Origin: Amoebidium appalachense
Taxonomy: Eukaryota > Ichthyosporea
Reading direction: 5' to 3'
Assembly (NCBI GenBank): GCA_963693365.1
Contig: CAVNZM010000003.1
Span: 5,084,001-5,148,000, forward strand
Length of the DNA: 64,000 nucleotides
Under the pieces are notes generated by a model. It was not told the origin of the DNA and did no database searches. It saw nothing but the letters and a program-made list of their open reading frames with translations. The translations under genes were made by a program, and so were the position numbers. This document shows, one piece after another, positions 33,684-46,233 of this stretch; the stretch's first letter is position 1; the number at the start of each line of letters is the position of its first letter.

Positions 33684-34084
33684 TTAGAGTGTTAGGGGTT
33701 GAAAGATTGCAATCTGTATAAATTCTGGCTTGTAAGTGATACAATGTGAACTATCGTTGGGACTAATCTTGAACACAACGAAAGAGGAGGTACTGTGCAG
33801 CTGGGAGGAGATTGAGCTCGGTGGTGGAGTGGGGGTGGGGGTTGGGGGAGGGGGGAGGGGGGGGGGGGGCGACTCCTTGAAATTATAAACTGTTTTAGGG
33901 GTTGAACGATAAATTGATATATAAATTCCGGCTATTAAGGTGCACTGCGAACGTAGTGTATGGACTGGCTTCGAACGCAACGGAGGAGGAGGTATTGTGG
34001 AGTTAAATGGGCCCCGAGGGGGGGGGGGGGGGGGGGGGGGGGGGAGGGGGGGGGGCGAGGGCGAAGGGGAGGGGATGGGGAGGG

Positions 34085-34132
<48 letters not shown>

Positions 34133-36058
34133 GGACTTTTTATGGTTAGAAAGCGTAAACTGCCCTTTGTGTCGTGTTTCTCATGTGTGGACGCTGAAAA
34201 ATAGGCTGTGAACTAACATGTGAGGGGTGTGTAAAGCATGGTATCGGTAAAGCTAATTGATGGATCACAAGAAGCGGGTGTGCAGTTTCCACCAAAAGCA
34301 ATCTAGTGATACTAAAATACCTCTAGACCATGAAAAATTCTACGACGAAGTCCTATAATTTCTCTTCTATTGCGATTTTTGATGTCCAAAAATATCGGAT
34401 TCCGGTTCGAGGGCTTGGTTCCCTTGACAACGGCGACGGTGGTGGTGGTGGGACCGGTGGGGTGGGTAGTTTGAAGTGTGTTGGTACGTGCTTGTGTGAG
34501 TAATGGGTTGTCCAAAAGGGGGGAGGGGGGGGGGGGGGGGTAGGTAAGAGAGAGAGGGCCACAAGGATACGGAGCCTCGGAGGAGGGAGGGGTGGGATCG
34601 AGTGCGGAGCTAGAGAAAGAGAGAGAGGGGGGGGCGGGGGGGGAGGGGAGTAAAATTATCAAAAGACGCATTATGCAGCATTAGTGCGTTACAGGTGCAC
34701 TTTGTGAAAACTTTTGTGCAGTGTACGCCGCCGCGTACATATGCTGTTTGACATAAGTTACAGTATATTATAATACGTATGATGTAGTTCTACTCTCGGA
34801 GCATGCACACAGGGCGTTTGTCCCGAGTTGTTGTCTCGACAAGTGAATGTAGCACTTTCAACTCCGCTGACTTTAAACCATTTTTAGAGTCACTTAGTCT
34901 AGGTTATACACCGGGCGATCATGAGCACTTTAAAGCTTTGAACGGTTGAATGGTTCTGGGGCGCGATATATAAATCTTTGTTTCTACAATCAACCTCTGC
35001 ATATGTAATTTTTCTCAGGTCTGCCTACAAATTTCTGCACACATTACGAGATGTTTCCGTTTCCTTTTTAAATTTTAACATCACATATCCATCAATCAAA
35101 ATACGGTGGCACACTGATCCCCCCCCCTTCCCTCCCTCCCCCAGGCGCCCCGCCACTCCTCCCCCTCCCCCGAGAGGTTCCCCGCCCCCCAGCACACAAG
35201 ATACACAGATACACACCCACCCACATAGCACACGCGCACAGATGCACACACGTACAGGCGCGCGTCTGTCCCCAGGCTGCCAATACACACACCCACAAAC
35301 ACCATTTGGGGAATCCCCAGGCCTGTAAAACGGTTGATTAAAGAGTCATTTTCTCGGTTGTTTTTTCTTTCTTTTATTTTTATACTGTCGCGACCGATAA
35401 TGTCGAATTGATGGTACGAAAAAGGTGCATTCAAGCATATAATCCAGGCAATACACGGAGTCTAGCAAGCTTCAACCTACACGTATCGTGCTATGTTTAT
35501 TTTCGTAGATATGCGTATTTTCAGATAGAAAGACACTAGAGTTCACGAAAGTTCGCCACGGTACTTTTAAAGATAATAACCCTAGATCCCAAAACATTTA
35601 CTGAAATATTATCCGATGGGAAAACCTCATATATAACCCCTTATAGTATTACGAATTGCAGAGATTTAGATATGCCCCCAAAAGCCCTGTCCTGCTTGTT
35701 TTAGCTGAATTTGGCTGACGAAAAAGCGGGCCCAAAAGAAAACACTATCCACAAGTACACTATCGACATAGTAATATGAAATTCCACGAGATAGTTGTCA
35801 GAATGCAAACATCACCCATGCCAATGCTAACTACCAGCGCATTTTCATTTTCCGAGTCTATCCTTTTGTTTCTTTTAGAGCCGTGTTCCGTATCCGCAAA
35901 ATGGATAAACCGTTGAAAATATAAATATTCAAAAGGACTTCCCAGACATCTACTGTGTAAAAGTGTGCTGAATACCATCTCGGGGTATCCAAGAGTCGTG
36001 CTCCCAAAAAACAGATATACCGATGAAATTTAGAAATAAATCATAATGTCCCAGCCAC
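33684..36058. other. Convergent intergenic region between BTB and ankyrin genes
   Basis: No gene recognised. It contains the duplicated BTB 3' flank, G runs at 34020-34135 and 34518-34540, a C-rich stretch near 35120, and AT-rich DNA with a direct repeat at 35905-36085 that reaches into the last ankyrin-gene exon. Confidence 0.6.
33690..34040 (+). repeat. Direct duplication after the BTB gene stop
   Basis: GTTAGGGGTTGAAAGATTGC, TATAAATTCTGGCT and CACAACGAAAGAGGAGGTA recur about 200 bases on as TTTAGGGGTTGAACGATAAA, TATAAATTCCGGCT and CGCAACGGAGGAGGAGGTA. Each unit ends in a G run. Confidence 0.75.
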
Positions 36059-36284
36059 CTATAGTGCAAAAGTGCTGAAACTATCCACCAGCACGATGTC
36101 GTCCAGGCCTATATTTTGGTCCTTGAGTGGTGTGTGGTTGTCCAGCTTGTCCCCATATACGGTCGTGGCCCATGCCTCCTTGATTCCCTTCACCTCCACC
36201 TGAAAAAAATTAAAATAAAGGAACATCACTAAGCAGCATTCACCTCAACCTTTCCCCCAAACCTTATGATACCTCGCTTCCCTT

Positions 36285-36315
<31 letters not shown>

Positions 36316-38731
36316 TCTCCCCTTCCCCCCTCGCCCTGCCCGGCCCCACCCCCTTCGAACACCCGCTTTCCTTTAACGACCCGTCCACCACCGCGCACAC
36401 CCATCACCCATCCACCTCCCAAACCATTAACCATAAGAAGATCAAATAATACCACAACGAACATTAGTCAGGCGAACAGGAAAACAACAACACAACAATC
36501 CCTTTCCCTACACAAATAAAGACCCACCCAAACATAGATCCCTAATCTCCTACCGGCTCTACCCCGCCAAAACCCTTATATTTTCTCCCCCCCTCTCTTC
36601 CCGAACCCAAACACCCAGTCCTCCCTCGATCATGTAAACACTTCCACATGAATATTGATCTCACACACCCTCAACACATTGGCATCAACCCCCCCCCCCC
36701 CCCCCCCCCTCCCCTCCCCCCTCCCGGCCCCGTCCCCTCAGCCGCAGAAATACACCATCACCCAAAAACACCAACACACCAAAAGCCTCGCACGGGACAT
36801 CCCCCTTCCCCTCCAAACACGCAACCACACCCCCACCCCCCCACACACGTACATTTGCCAAGCGCTGTGTTGCCTCGATGATCTGTTCGATGGTGTCTGT
36901 GGGCTCACACTGCAGCACCATGTGCTTGACCCCGTGGATAACCTAAAATAATAAACGTCAGTGGTCGAAAATTTCCTAGATCGCACAGCATCTATAACAC
37001 GGGGAGGCGAAACATACCTGAAATCGAACCTTGTGGATATGCCAATACCTTCAATGACCATATCAATCATATGATATCTCCCCCCCCCCCCCCTCCCCTT
37101 CTTCTCCCCCTTTTTTTCTTTTTGGAGGGGAGGCAGGGGGGGGAGGGGGGTTACCGCATAAACGCCTGAGAGCAGCTTTTATGAAGGAAATAAAGAAGAG
37201 GGGATTCGTGTGGCCAGTTGTATAGACGAGCTCGCGCACACACACGCACGCACGCACACACGCACGCACACACACACACACACACATGCACACCCACACA
37301 CCCACACACACCCACACACCTGTAGCCTGAATCTTGGTGGTGCCATGCTTTCCAAAGAGGCCATTTGTGGCGCCATTTTTGACCGAGTGGAAAGGCTTCG
37401 TTTCAGTGCCGGTGATCCTCCCAGCCGGGGTGAGACGAACCCGCGAATTGAACGTGAGCCGATGGATTGTTGGTCTGTGTGTGTGTGTGTGTGTGTGTGT
37501 TTGTGTGTGTGGGTGCGCGCGTGTGTATGTGTGTGTCTATGTGTTAGTGGATACAAAATTGTGTGTTGTGTACCACAACAGGCACGTTCGTATGTATGAG
37601 TTGACAGGTGCTAAGCGCACTTGTGCATGCGTGTATGTACATAGATGTTGGTGTGAGGATGGACGAACACGTATGTGTTTGTTCGGTAGGAAGAATTTTT
37701 GAGCACAGGAGACACACAAACTCTCTCCACATATATCACACGGCATAACCAACCCCCCCCCCCCCCCCCCCCCACACACACACATACGCTAGCCCAGCCC
37801 ACCCACCCCATCCCCATCCTCATCATAGGTACCACGGGTCTGCACGAACAGACGGTGGTGGGTAAAGAATGGAGAGGCAGTAATGAACAACTGAATACCG
37901 GGTCGAGAGAATACCTGACGCGGCAGGAGAGGGGAGAGGGAAGGGGGGAGGGGGGCGCCTGAGGCAAGAGGAACGGTCGGTCTGCATTCACAGCACGAAA
38001 TATAAAATCACGACATTTGAAGTAGTGCCGCTATGAAAATATGACGACACAGTAAAGTTATGTATGCAACGTAAGTATGACCCATCCATTTTTGGAGAGT
38101 GCAGATGTGAAGTAAACCCTGAGGACGGACACGGGAGCCGGCGCCGGGGGGGGGGGGGGGGGGGGGGGGAGGGGCAGAGCAAGATAGAGAGACGAATGGG
38201 CAGAGCGATGGAGGGAGCTCATCCGCCAGACAGAAAGAAGCAGAGAAAGAGAGAAAACACGTGTGTGTTTGTGTAACTGTAGGTGCATGTGGGCGGATGG
38301 GGCACACACCCTCCTCCACGGCAATAGTTGGTGGGCCAATCTCCTGGCCGAAATCCCCCCCAAATTGCAGGCTCTCTGCTTTGTCTCTCAGGCGGAGACT
38401 GCTCCGAAATTTGTCGCTGAAGCGGTCAAGTGACCCCACAGCCTTCTCTCCAAACCTTTCGATACCTTTCTTCCACCTGCAATGCACAAAACAGATTAGA
38501 ATCATAAAAACTGGAAAAGCTAATATTCCGGGAGATGCTGCCATGTTTCTCCGTGTCTGTGTGCTCACACACTCCTGTGTCTTTGTTTACTTGCATTCGT
38601 GTGCACTCAGGATTTGAAAGGTGATATACTTTGCCCACCCGGGGGGGGGGGGGGGGAGGGGGGGGGGGGGGGGGGAGGGGTAATAAGTGCAGTTTAAAGA
38701 GTAGTCATTCTCAGCCGACGCGCCGGGGGGG

Positions 38732-38764
<33 letters not shown>

Positions 38765-39243
38765 AGCCAGATGGAGTATCCAAGCTTCGAACTGCTCTCA
38801 TAACACGACATACAGCCCATACCCCTCTGGCAATGAGCTTAATACATGTGTGTGTGTGTGTGTATGTGTGTGTGTGTGTGTGTGTATGTGTGTGTGTGTA
38901 TGCTCTATATGTATATGTCTCATGTATGTGTGCGTGTGCGTGTGCGTGTATGTGCGTGCGCGTGCATATGGGTGTGTGTGTGTTTGTGTCTGTGTGTTCT
39001 GTATGTGTGTTGATGGTTAGAGATGGGGGGGGAGCAAATACTTTGGTTTTTTGGTGTTTGGATCGTAGCTGACCAGCGACACACCGTCCCACTCTGAGCG
39101 CGATGAGCACACGCTCTGCGTATCAAAGTCGTGATCCGCCGACTTGGACCCGATGCGCATGGTGAATGTCGACTTGATCGAGATGTTGTCTGTGCAAAAA
39201 GTACCGTAGTTAATTACATGCAACCAAGTGTTACATACCCCCC

Positions 39244-39274
<31 letters not shown>

Positions 39275-39312
39275 AAAAAAAAAAAAAAAGAAAGAAAGAA
39301 AGAAAGAAAGAG

Positions 39313-39343
<31 letters not shown>

Positions 39344-40154
39344 AATTCTTTTGAATAATGATAATTTACTTCTGAAAAGGACGTCTCAGTACAGCCACGC
39401 ACTAACCATCACATTCAAGGGATTTTTAATCTCTCTCTCGCCCCCACCTCTGCGCCAAATCAATGCATCATGCATACCATTCATGTTCTCATCCCCTCCC
39501 CCCTCCCCCTCTCCATCCCTCCCCCCGCCTTTCACCTTTCCCACCACCACCGCCACTCACCAACACTATGATAGAACGACAAAGCTACCTGCTTCATCAC
39601 TGACCTACCTCCCCCCCCCCCCCCCCCCCCCCCTCACCCTTTTCCTTGCAACACAAGCACAAGCACACGCACACACGCGCGTGCGCGCACACACACACAC
39701 CAACCTCCATCCTGCTTCTTCTTGCGTCTCTTCCTGTCGTCTCTGTACCCGGCATTTGAGTTCTCAAACGTATCCATGCTCTCCGATCGGAAAAGGCTTT
39801 TTCGGTGGTCCGACTTGCTGCGCCGCCGATTTGCGATTTCAGTGCGTGGCTGTGTGGATGTTGGTGTCTGGAATGGGATGTTTGCGTAAATACTTGCTCG
39901 TGAGGATAATCAAACCAAATGAAACGGAGATTTACAGTGGTGCAATGTAGTTGTTGTTCCAAATTCGGAGTTTCGCTTGCAGTCGAAAAGAGAGGAAAAG
40001 GAGGGGAAAGGGATGGATAAGAAGGCAGTGTAAAGGTCGTGGTAACTCGAGGGCAGTGTGTGTGTGTGTGTGTGTGTGTGTACGCGCTTGTGTGTGTGTC
40101 AGTGCATGTGTGCATGTGTGTGTGTGTGTGTGTGTGTGTGTCTGTCTGTGTGTG

Positions 40155-40204
<50 letters not shown>

Positions 40205-40358
40205 CGTGTCTGTGCGCGTGCCTATGTGTGTGTGTGTGTGATGTGCGCGTGCACGTGCGTGTCCCCCATGCATTGTGTATGTATGTGTGTGTGTGAATGT
40301 GCATATATCAGTATATATGATATATAAATATATAAATATATCATATATACTGATATAT

Positions 40359-40396
<38 letters not shown>

Positions 40397-40924
40397 TATA
40401 TATGTGTGTGTGCATGTGCATAGATCTGAGTGCATGTGCATATGCGTGTCTGTGTGTGCACGTGTGTGTGCAAATATCTGCATGTGCATAGGATACATAT
40501 GTGCACACGTACATTGAGTGCAGTCATGAGCTGGACCTGCAGGTCCCTGTCGGTGAGGTCCAGCACCAGGTGGGAGGGTGTCTTGCCGTTGTTGTCTGCT
40601 ACCTCCTTGTTGGCCCCCATGCGCTTGAGCTGCTCGGTCATCGCCACCTTCCTGCAAAAAAAAAGAGAATAGAAGAAAATCAGTTGAATGTATGCGATTC
40701 TCAAAACCGAAAATGAGGGGGTGGGTTGGGGTAGGTGGGTGGGTGGGTGGTGTTGGTGGAGGTGGTGGTGGGGGGAGGGGGGGGGGGGCAAGGTGGGTGC
40801 TTGGAAGACACTACACAGCATCAAGTACACAGTCATGAGGGACAACAAAATACAGGAAGCAAACATACACATACACAAGGACTATGCATCATAGGCACAG
40901 CCCATTCTCAGGGGGAGGCGCGCA

Positions 40925-40965
<41 letters not shown>

Positions 40966-41089
40966 AACACACAACGTACCCATTTTGCACTGTTATGTGC
41001 AGGGCCGTCTCCCCGTTGTTATTCCTCATGTCCAAGTCCACATGAGCAAAACTGGACAGATAGCTGACCACAGGTACCTAGGGGGAGGA

Positions 41090-41130
<41 letters not shown>

Positions 41131-41220
41131 ATCAGCACAAAATGTGTGTGTGTGTGTGTGTGTGTGTGTGTCTATGTGTGTGTGTGTGTGTGTGTTTGTG
41201 CGCGCGCGTGCGTGTGCGGG

Positions 41221-41275
<55 letters not shown>

Positions 41276-41326
41276 CGGGGGGGGGGGGGGGGGGGGGAGG
41301 AGGGGGGGGGGGAGGGGAGAGAGAGC

Positions 41327-41363
<37 letters not shown>

Positions 41364-43725
41364 TGCGTCTGTGTGCCTGTGTGTGCCAGTGTGAGTGTCA
41401 GTGTGAGTGGCAGTCAGGGCTGTTAAGTCAGGATTCTGGCTGGCTCAGCTGGCTCAGACCCCCCATCGCAGCTGGCTAGCCGGGGGCTGGATGTTAAAAA
41501 TCTAATATACCGTTTATATTATATAAAATTATATTTATAAAGTATAAAATTACGATTTAGTTTTTAAGAGTTCTTATCTTTTCCCATAAAACTAGACCAA
41601 TTACTAATAGTTATATTCCTGACTCAATTTTGCCTGTAAAATTGATCTCAAAAGCCCTTATATAGACAAAAATTGTACTTTACGATTGGTAGACTCTAGG
41701 ATAGACTACATCTGGGAGAAGGGTTGGGTGGATTCCAGTCAAGCCGCTTTCCGGAGCGATTTCGGCGCGGCTCGGCTGAGGAGGATTCCGGCTGGCTAGC
41801 CGAGCCATAACAGCTCTGGACTGGCAGTGTGTTTGCGTACACATGTGCGTACGCCGAGGGTCGTGAGTGCAGGAAGTATTAACAGGCTTGGAGACTAGGC
41901 AAAGCATTCCGGTTATCATGACAAAACAAGAAGATTATCTGGAGGAGAGGGATAATGAGAGAAAACGGGAGTACACTGCAAGAATTTGAGTAACAGGCCC
42001 AAAGGTTCATATACTGTTGAAAACAGATAAGAGGTGGTTGGATGTATGGGCATCACCCAAGGGGAATGGGAGTGAACAGGGGAACGGAGATGGTGGGGTT
42101 GCATTAGTGGCATATATTACCCCCCCCCCCCCACCCCCCCCCCCCCCCTCCCTTCCACCTCCCCGGCCCCCCTTCCTCCCCCCTCCCCCCTTCCCCCCCC
42201 GTTCTCCCTCCCCAACCAACACTGCTCGACTATGTGTCTCCGAAACTCTTGCTATTTGTATTGCAATCACAGCCCCCGCGCTCTCAAGTGTCGTTTCGGC
42301 ATTCTGGGCACGGACACAATCCCTTTCTCAATGTGTTTGCTTAGTGCCCTCATATCTATTCTGTAGGGCATTATGTGCAACCCCCCCCCCCCCCCCCCCC
42401 CCCCCCAGGCGCCCCGTCACGCTCAATACCTCCCCCCCCCCCCCCCCCTCCCGGCACTCTCACGTTTTATACCAGCCCGTCCATCCCCTCTCCGTGTATG
42501 TGTCTTGGTGGGGAAATTCCACGCATATGAACGGAATGGATGTGGAAAAAAGGGGGGGGGGGGGGGGGGGGGGAGGGGGGGGAGGAATAGGTGAGGATAC
42601 AGCTGTAAAGACGAGAGGATAGCGCTGTACGAAGTCTAAAGCATACCGTGTATGCAACACACGAAACAAACGATATTGCCCATCCGTCAACAGACAAAGC
42701 TTTGGAGGGGTAAAAGTGTGGAAGGGAGGGGGGTGGGGGGGTGGGTAGTACGAGTTACACAGTACAAAGTATTAATTATCAACGGAGAGCATGCTGCAGA
42801 GGCCAAAGCACACACAAACAGCAGGGAGTTCATGCCAAGCCCAAATCATGGCGAGGGGAGGGGAGGGGAGGGGAGGGAGGGGGGGGGGGGGGGGGGGGGA
42901 TGTATGCATTAGAGATTTGAAAGAGTGGAAGTGGAGACATTACAGGGCAAAAACCAAAGACCCACGGAGACACAAAAAACGGGGGGGTGGGGTGGGGGGG
43001 AGGGGGGTGGCGGAGGGATGGGGCTCAAAAACTTACCACGTCATTTTCCACCGCCACTATCAACGGTGTGTTCCCGTCCGAGTCCCTCACGTTAGGGTCT
43101 ACCCCCTTGTTTATGAGCACAGACACAATGTCTACTCCCTGTTTCACCGCTACGTGCAGGGGGACGGTCTCCTCCAATCTTGGTATTTCGATTTCACGCT
43201 CACGGCGTTTGCTTTTCTGTAAGTGGAAGTGTGTGAGATGGCTTGAGGTTGAAGGGCAAATGACTTCGTCTCAGGGAGGTTGGGTTGGGTTGGTGGTGGT
43301 GGTGGTGGTGGGGGGGGGGGGGGAGGATGTATGCATTGGATGGTTGGAATTACGGTAGCGGAGACATGGAGGCCGGGGGAGGGACAGAGGAGGAGGAGGA
43401 GGAGAGAGAGAGGGGGGAGGGGATGTATGCATTGATGGGTTGATCTTATGAAGGAGACATCGAAAGACAAAACACAAAACGTCAAAAAAAAAAACGAAAA
43501 CCGGAAAGGTGGGGGGTTGGGAGAAAACATTAGACCAAAGAGTAGGGACAAAACAGTCGGCAAGGGTTGGATGGTATTCGTAAATGGGTGGACGGTGGGG
43601 GTGGTGGGGGTGGTGGGTGTTTTGGTAGAAAGAATGTGTATGTATTGTCTATGTCTTGGGGGGGAGGGGGGAAGGGGGGAGGGGGGAGGGGAGGAAGGGT
43701 AGAATGCGTTACTGTGTGTGTGTGT

Positions 43726-43761
<36 letters not shown>

Positions 43762-44789
43762 GGTGGAGCCGCTGCTGCAAGGGGAGCAGGTGAGGAGCAG
43801 AAGAATTGGTGGTTTCGGTGTTGCGAGCAATAATAGGAGCGAAGGGGACACCGAACTGGGGTGTGTGTGGTAGCAGGGTACTATGAATAAGACGTAACCC
43901 CCCTCCCTCCCCCCCGGCCCCGTTTCTATCCCTCCATACTGCACCCACGTCCAGATTCATCATTACCACAACAGATGCAAAACCATAAGCATAACGGTTC
44001 ACTGCCGTCTTTGCTCGTTGTACCGTGATGTGTTATGTGCCAAGGGAAAACTGCTCCGAACATGCTTTTTGTTTGTACGGTCTTTAATTTGGCGAGTACA
44101 TGGTTGTATTAACCCGAAGATCCAAATCGCACGCCTGAGACTCGTCAAGATAATGGAAAACAGGGGCGGAGGAGGAGGTGGTGGAGGAGGAGGAGGAGAA
44201 GGAGGGGGGGGGGGGGGGGGGGAGGGAGGGGGCAGGAAGGAGGAGGAAAGGTGTCTGCGCCTCTCCCTCCTTCCCCTTTCCCTTCCCCCTCTTCCTATCC
44301 CTTTCCTTCATAGCTCATTATATTAGCCTTCTTCGCTATTTCTGATATATTCTGAAAGCGCATGTCGTTTATTCTTTGTTAGTGAGTGCGGAGAGTGGAT
44401 TGAGAACAAACAGACCAGGCAGGGTGCAAGTGGCTGGTAGGTGTGTCAAAGATGGGCTAATGTGTAAGTTAAAACAAGGGTTGCACGTTAAAAGAGATGG
44501 CTGCGGGCGTGTAGGTATGCATACTCATAATGTGAGTGCGTTCAATCTACCAGGCGAGCTGTATATCTGTGCTCCGAGTTATTCTTATTACAGGTTGCAC
44601 ATGTTTCCAGAGTCCCCTCTCACTTACATGTGATGATGCATAGATCCTACCGTTACCTCAGAGCACAGGAGGCATCTCTAAACTTAAGACAAACCAGGGC
44701 TGTTTCAAGCTGTGGAACAGGGAGCGATAACTTACATCGAGGCCGAAATTCTCAATTTTGTCCCCAAATCTTGATAGTAGCTTCGCCAT
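36059..44789 (-). CDS. Ankyrin-repeat protein with C-terminal ubiquitin-like (beta-grasp) region, about 444 aa
   Basis: Ten exons with matching phases sum to 1,335 nt (445 codons with TAG): 44736-44789, 43037-43216, 40980-41077, 40513-40651, 39705-39867, 39042-39189, 38310-38476, 37320-37474, 36853-36942, 36059-36199. It starts [18 protein letters not shown]. Residues about 33-145 hold three or four ankyrin repeats, seen as [46 protein letters not shown] and [14 protein letters not shown] basic linker ([13 protein letters not shown]) and a charged helical region follow. From about 364 a beta-grasp pattern appears: [44 protein letters not shown] and [10 protein letters not shown]. It is probably a scaffold; partners are unknown. 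A further ankyrin-like exon may lie in the first intron near 43940-44008. Confidence 0.8.
39240..39344 (+). repeat. C run, A run, (GAAA)n
   Basis: C24, then about A25, then about fourteen GAAA units, just upstream of ankyrin exon 39042-39189 on its strand. Confidence 0.9.
40303..40358. repeat. Perfect palindrome, 23-bp arms
   Basis: The left arm ATATATCAGTATATATGATA-TAT and the right arm are exact reverse complements around a 10-base AT loop. It lies in the ankyrin gene intron between exons 40513 and 39705 and is followed by an (AT)n tract. Confidence 0.85.
40797..40917 (-). repeat. Family A element in ankyrin gene intron
   Basis: In plus view CAGCATCAAGTACACAGTCA through CATAGGCACAGCCCATTCTC. 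It lies between exons 40980 and 40513 and points with transcription. Confidence 0.6.
41220..41330 (+). repeat. (GA)n then G-rich tract
   Basis: A (GA)n stretch followed by G runs, between TG arrays, in an ankyrin gene intron. Confidence 0.9.
41415..41821. mobile_element. hAT-like MITE in ankyrin gene intron
   Basis: The left end reads CAGGGCTGTTA. The right end read in reverse is CCAGAGCTGTTA, so the two form imperfect terminal inverted repeats. TGGCAGT lies directly outside both ends (41408-41414 and 41822-41828) as a 7-8 bp target duplication. The interior is AT-rich without a reading frame and both ends carry GGCTGGCT blocks. hAT elements typically have C-A-G-x-G ends and 8-bp duplications; no transposase is present. 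Confidence 0.5.
42748..43500 (-). repeat. Diverged element copies in ankyrin gene introns
   Basis: Fragments at about 42748-42855, 42899-42980, 43325-43375 and 43420-43500 carry pieces of family A (GTTACACAGTACAAAGTA) and family B (GGAGACAT, ACAAAACGTCAAAAA). The coding exon 43037-43216 lies between them and is not part of the repeat. All are reverse-complement oriented, as expected for a minus-strand host. Confidence 0.5.
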
Positions 44790-46130
44790 GTTTATATCCT
44801 TGAGCCAGATCCCTCCGGCCGCACCAACCGAGTTTGCTAGTTTCCGTTTCTTCTTGCTCAATAGTTATAACTATCGTGTTTGGCCTGGGATCAACAGCCC
44901 TGAACCCTTTGTATAAATGCCGCAGTAAACTAAATAACTTAGCCTACTTCACGCCTTCACGTTTCAATGTGCTATTCACCTCCTCACGCTTTCCTCTGAT
45001 CAATGCTTCGATAGCATCAAAAGATCCAAGATCTACCCAGAAGCAACACAACTCGTTCGCTTCACAAGTTGCAAAAGCACTGCTTTTTTTTCTTACTCCT
45101 TATTTTTGTCAGCTGTTTTCTGCTTTCACACAACCACGCTAAAGTGCGTATACTACGTAGGATCACGTAGAGAGGAGAACTGATAGCAAACGAGGGGAGG
45201 CTGGGGCTCCAACGAAAGACGCTGGGTCCAAAATACAACGGTCACAGCACGCAATCTTGCTAAAGACGGCAAGATTTAACACATGATAACTATCGAATCA
45301 CAGTATTAAATTTTTTTAATGATGATACTATTGGTGACTTCCTAATGAATGATCTTATGTGAATGGTCTAAAGAGCTTCACGCAAATGCGTTTTTACCGG
45401 TGGCATATCCTTCGACAGTGGTGTGCACTTTCACTGTGCACATCATACAGCACATCCCCCCCCTCACAATTTCTAGTAGAGGCCATTCCCATACTGAATT
45501 CCCTCAAATTCGCGGAACTAACGGAACTAAACTGCAGAGGAAAACTCCTCGAGGTGCAGAAGCCAAGTTATGAGGTGCATGATGACCCCAAGATGATCAG
45601 TAACTGACAGATATCATGGCCGTGTCTGTGTGGGTCATTATATTGGTACACTCAAAGCCTTTCTTTTTTGTTGTCCAAATCACACGTGTTTACGCTTGGA
45701 GACGCAATAAGAGGCGTAAAAAAAAGCTAAAGAACAACGAGACGGGGAAGTTGTCGTAGGGAATTCTTGCGTTGGATGGATTGTGGTGGTGGTGGTGGTG
45801 GCGGAGGGGAAAGAAAGACAAGGGGGCGTGGGTGTGGGGGATACAGTAAAAATCTTTTTTTTTTGTGCCCTCCTCCCCACCTCGTCCCTCCCCCCCTGGC
45901 CCAGCTAACGTGAGTCGTTCACCCCCCCCCCCCACCCCCCAACCTCCCCCACCCACTCACCAAGCTAACTTCGGTGGTGATGGGTCTTCCCCCCCCCCCC
46001 CTCCCCACGAGGCTGGGCTCTGTTTCTAATGAATACTATTCCAAGTTTTGTGTGCTTTCAAAGCAATTTGCACTGCGTGGTCCGCCCAGAGTGCATTACA
46101 ACCCCCCCCCCCCCCCCCTCCCCCCCCCCC

Positions 46131-46233
46131 TCCCGGGCACGCGGCTCCCTTTCGAGCTTTTCTCCTTGGCTCCCCCCCCCCCTCCCCCCCCCTCCCGGGC
46201 ACGCGGCTCCCTTTCGAGCTTTTCTCCTTGGCT
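46131..46233 (+). repeat. 61-bp direct duplication
   Basis: TCCCGGGCACGCGGCTCCCT followed by TTCGAGCTTTTCTCCTTGGC occurs at 46131 and again at 46193 without a mismatch that I can see, separated by a C-rich spacer. Confidence 0.85.

Noticed and set aside
37155-37235. Minus-strand frame [20 protein letters not shown] with a GTAACC donor
   Set aside because: Inserting it would break the beta-grasp strand [16 protein letters not shown], which forms when exons 37320 and 36853 are joined.
43709-43900. Minus-strand frame [16 protein letters not shown] and onward, following the ankyrin-like segment
   Set aside because: It runs into a C/G homopolymer and shows no ankyrin consensus. Treated as intron.
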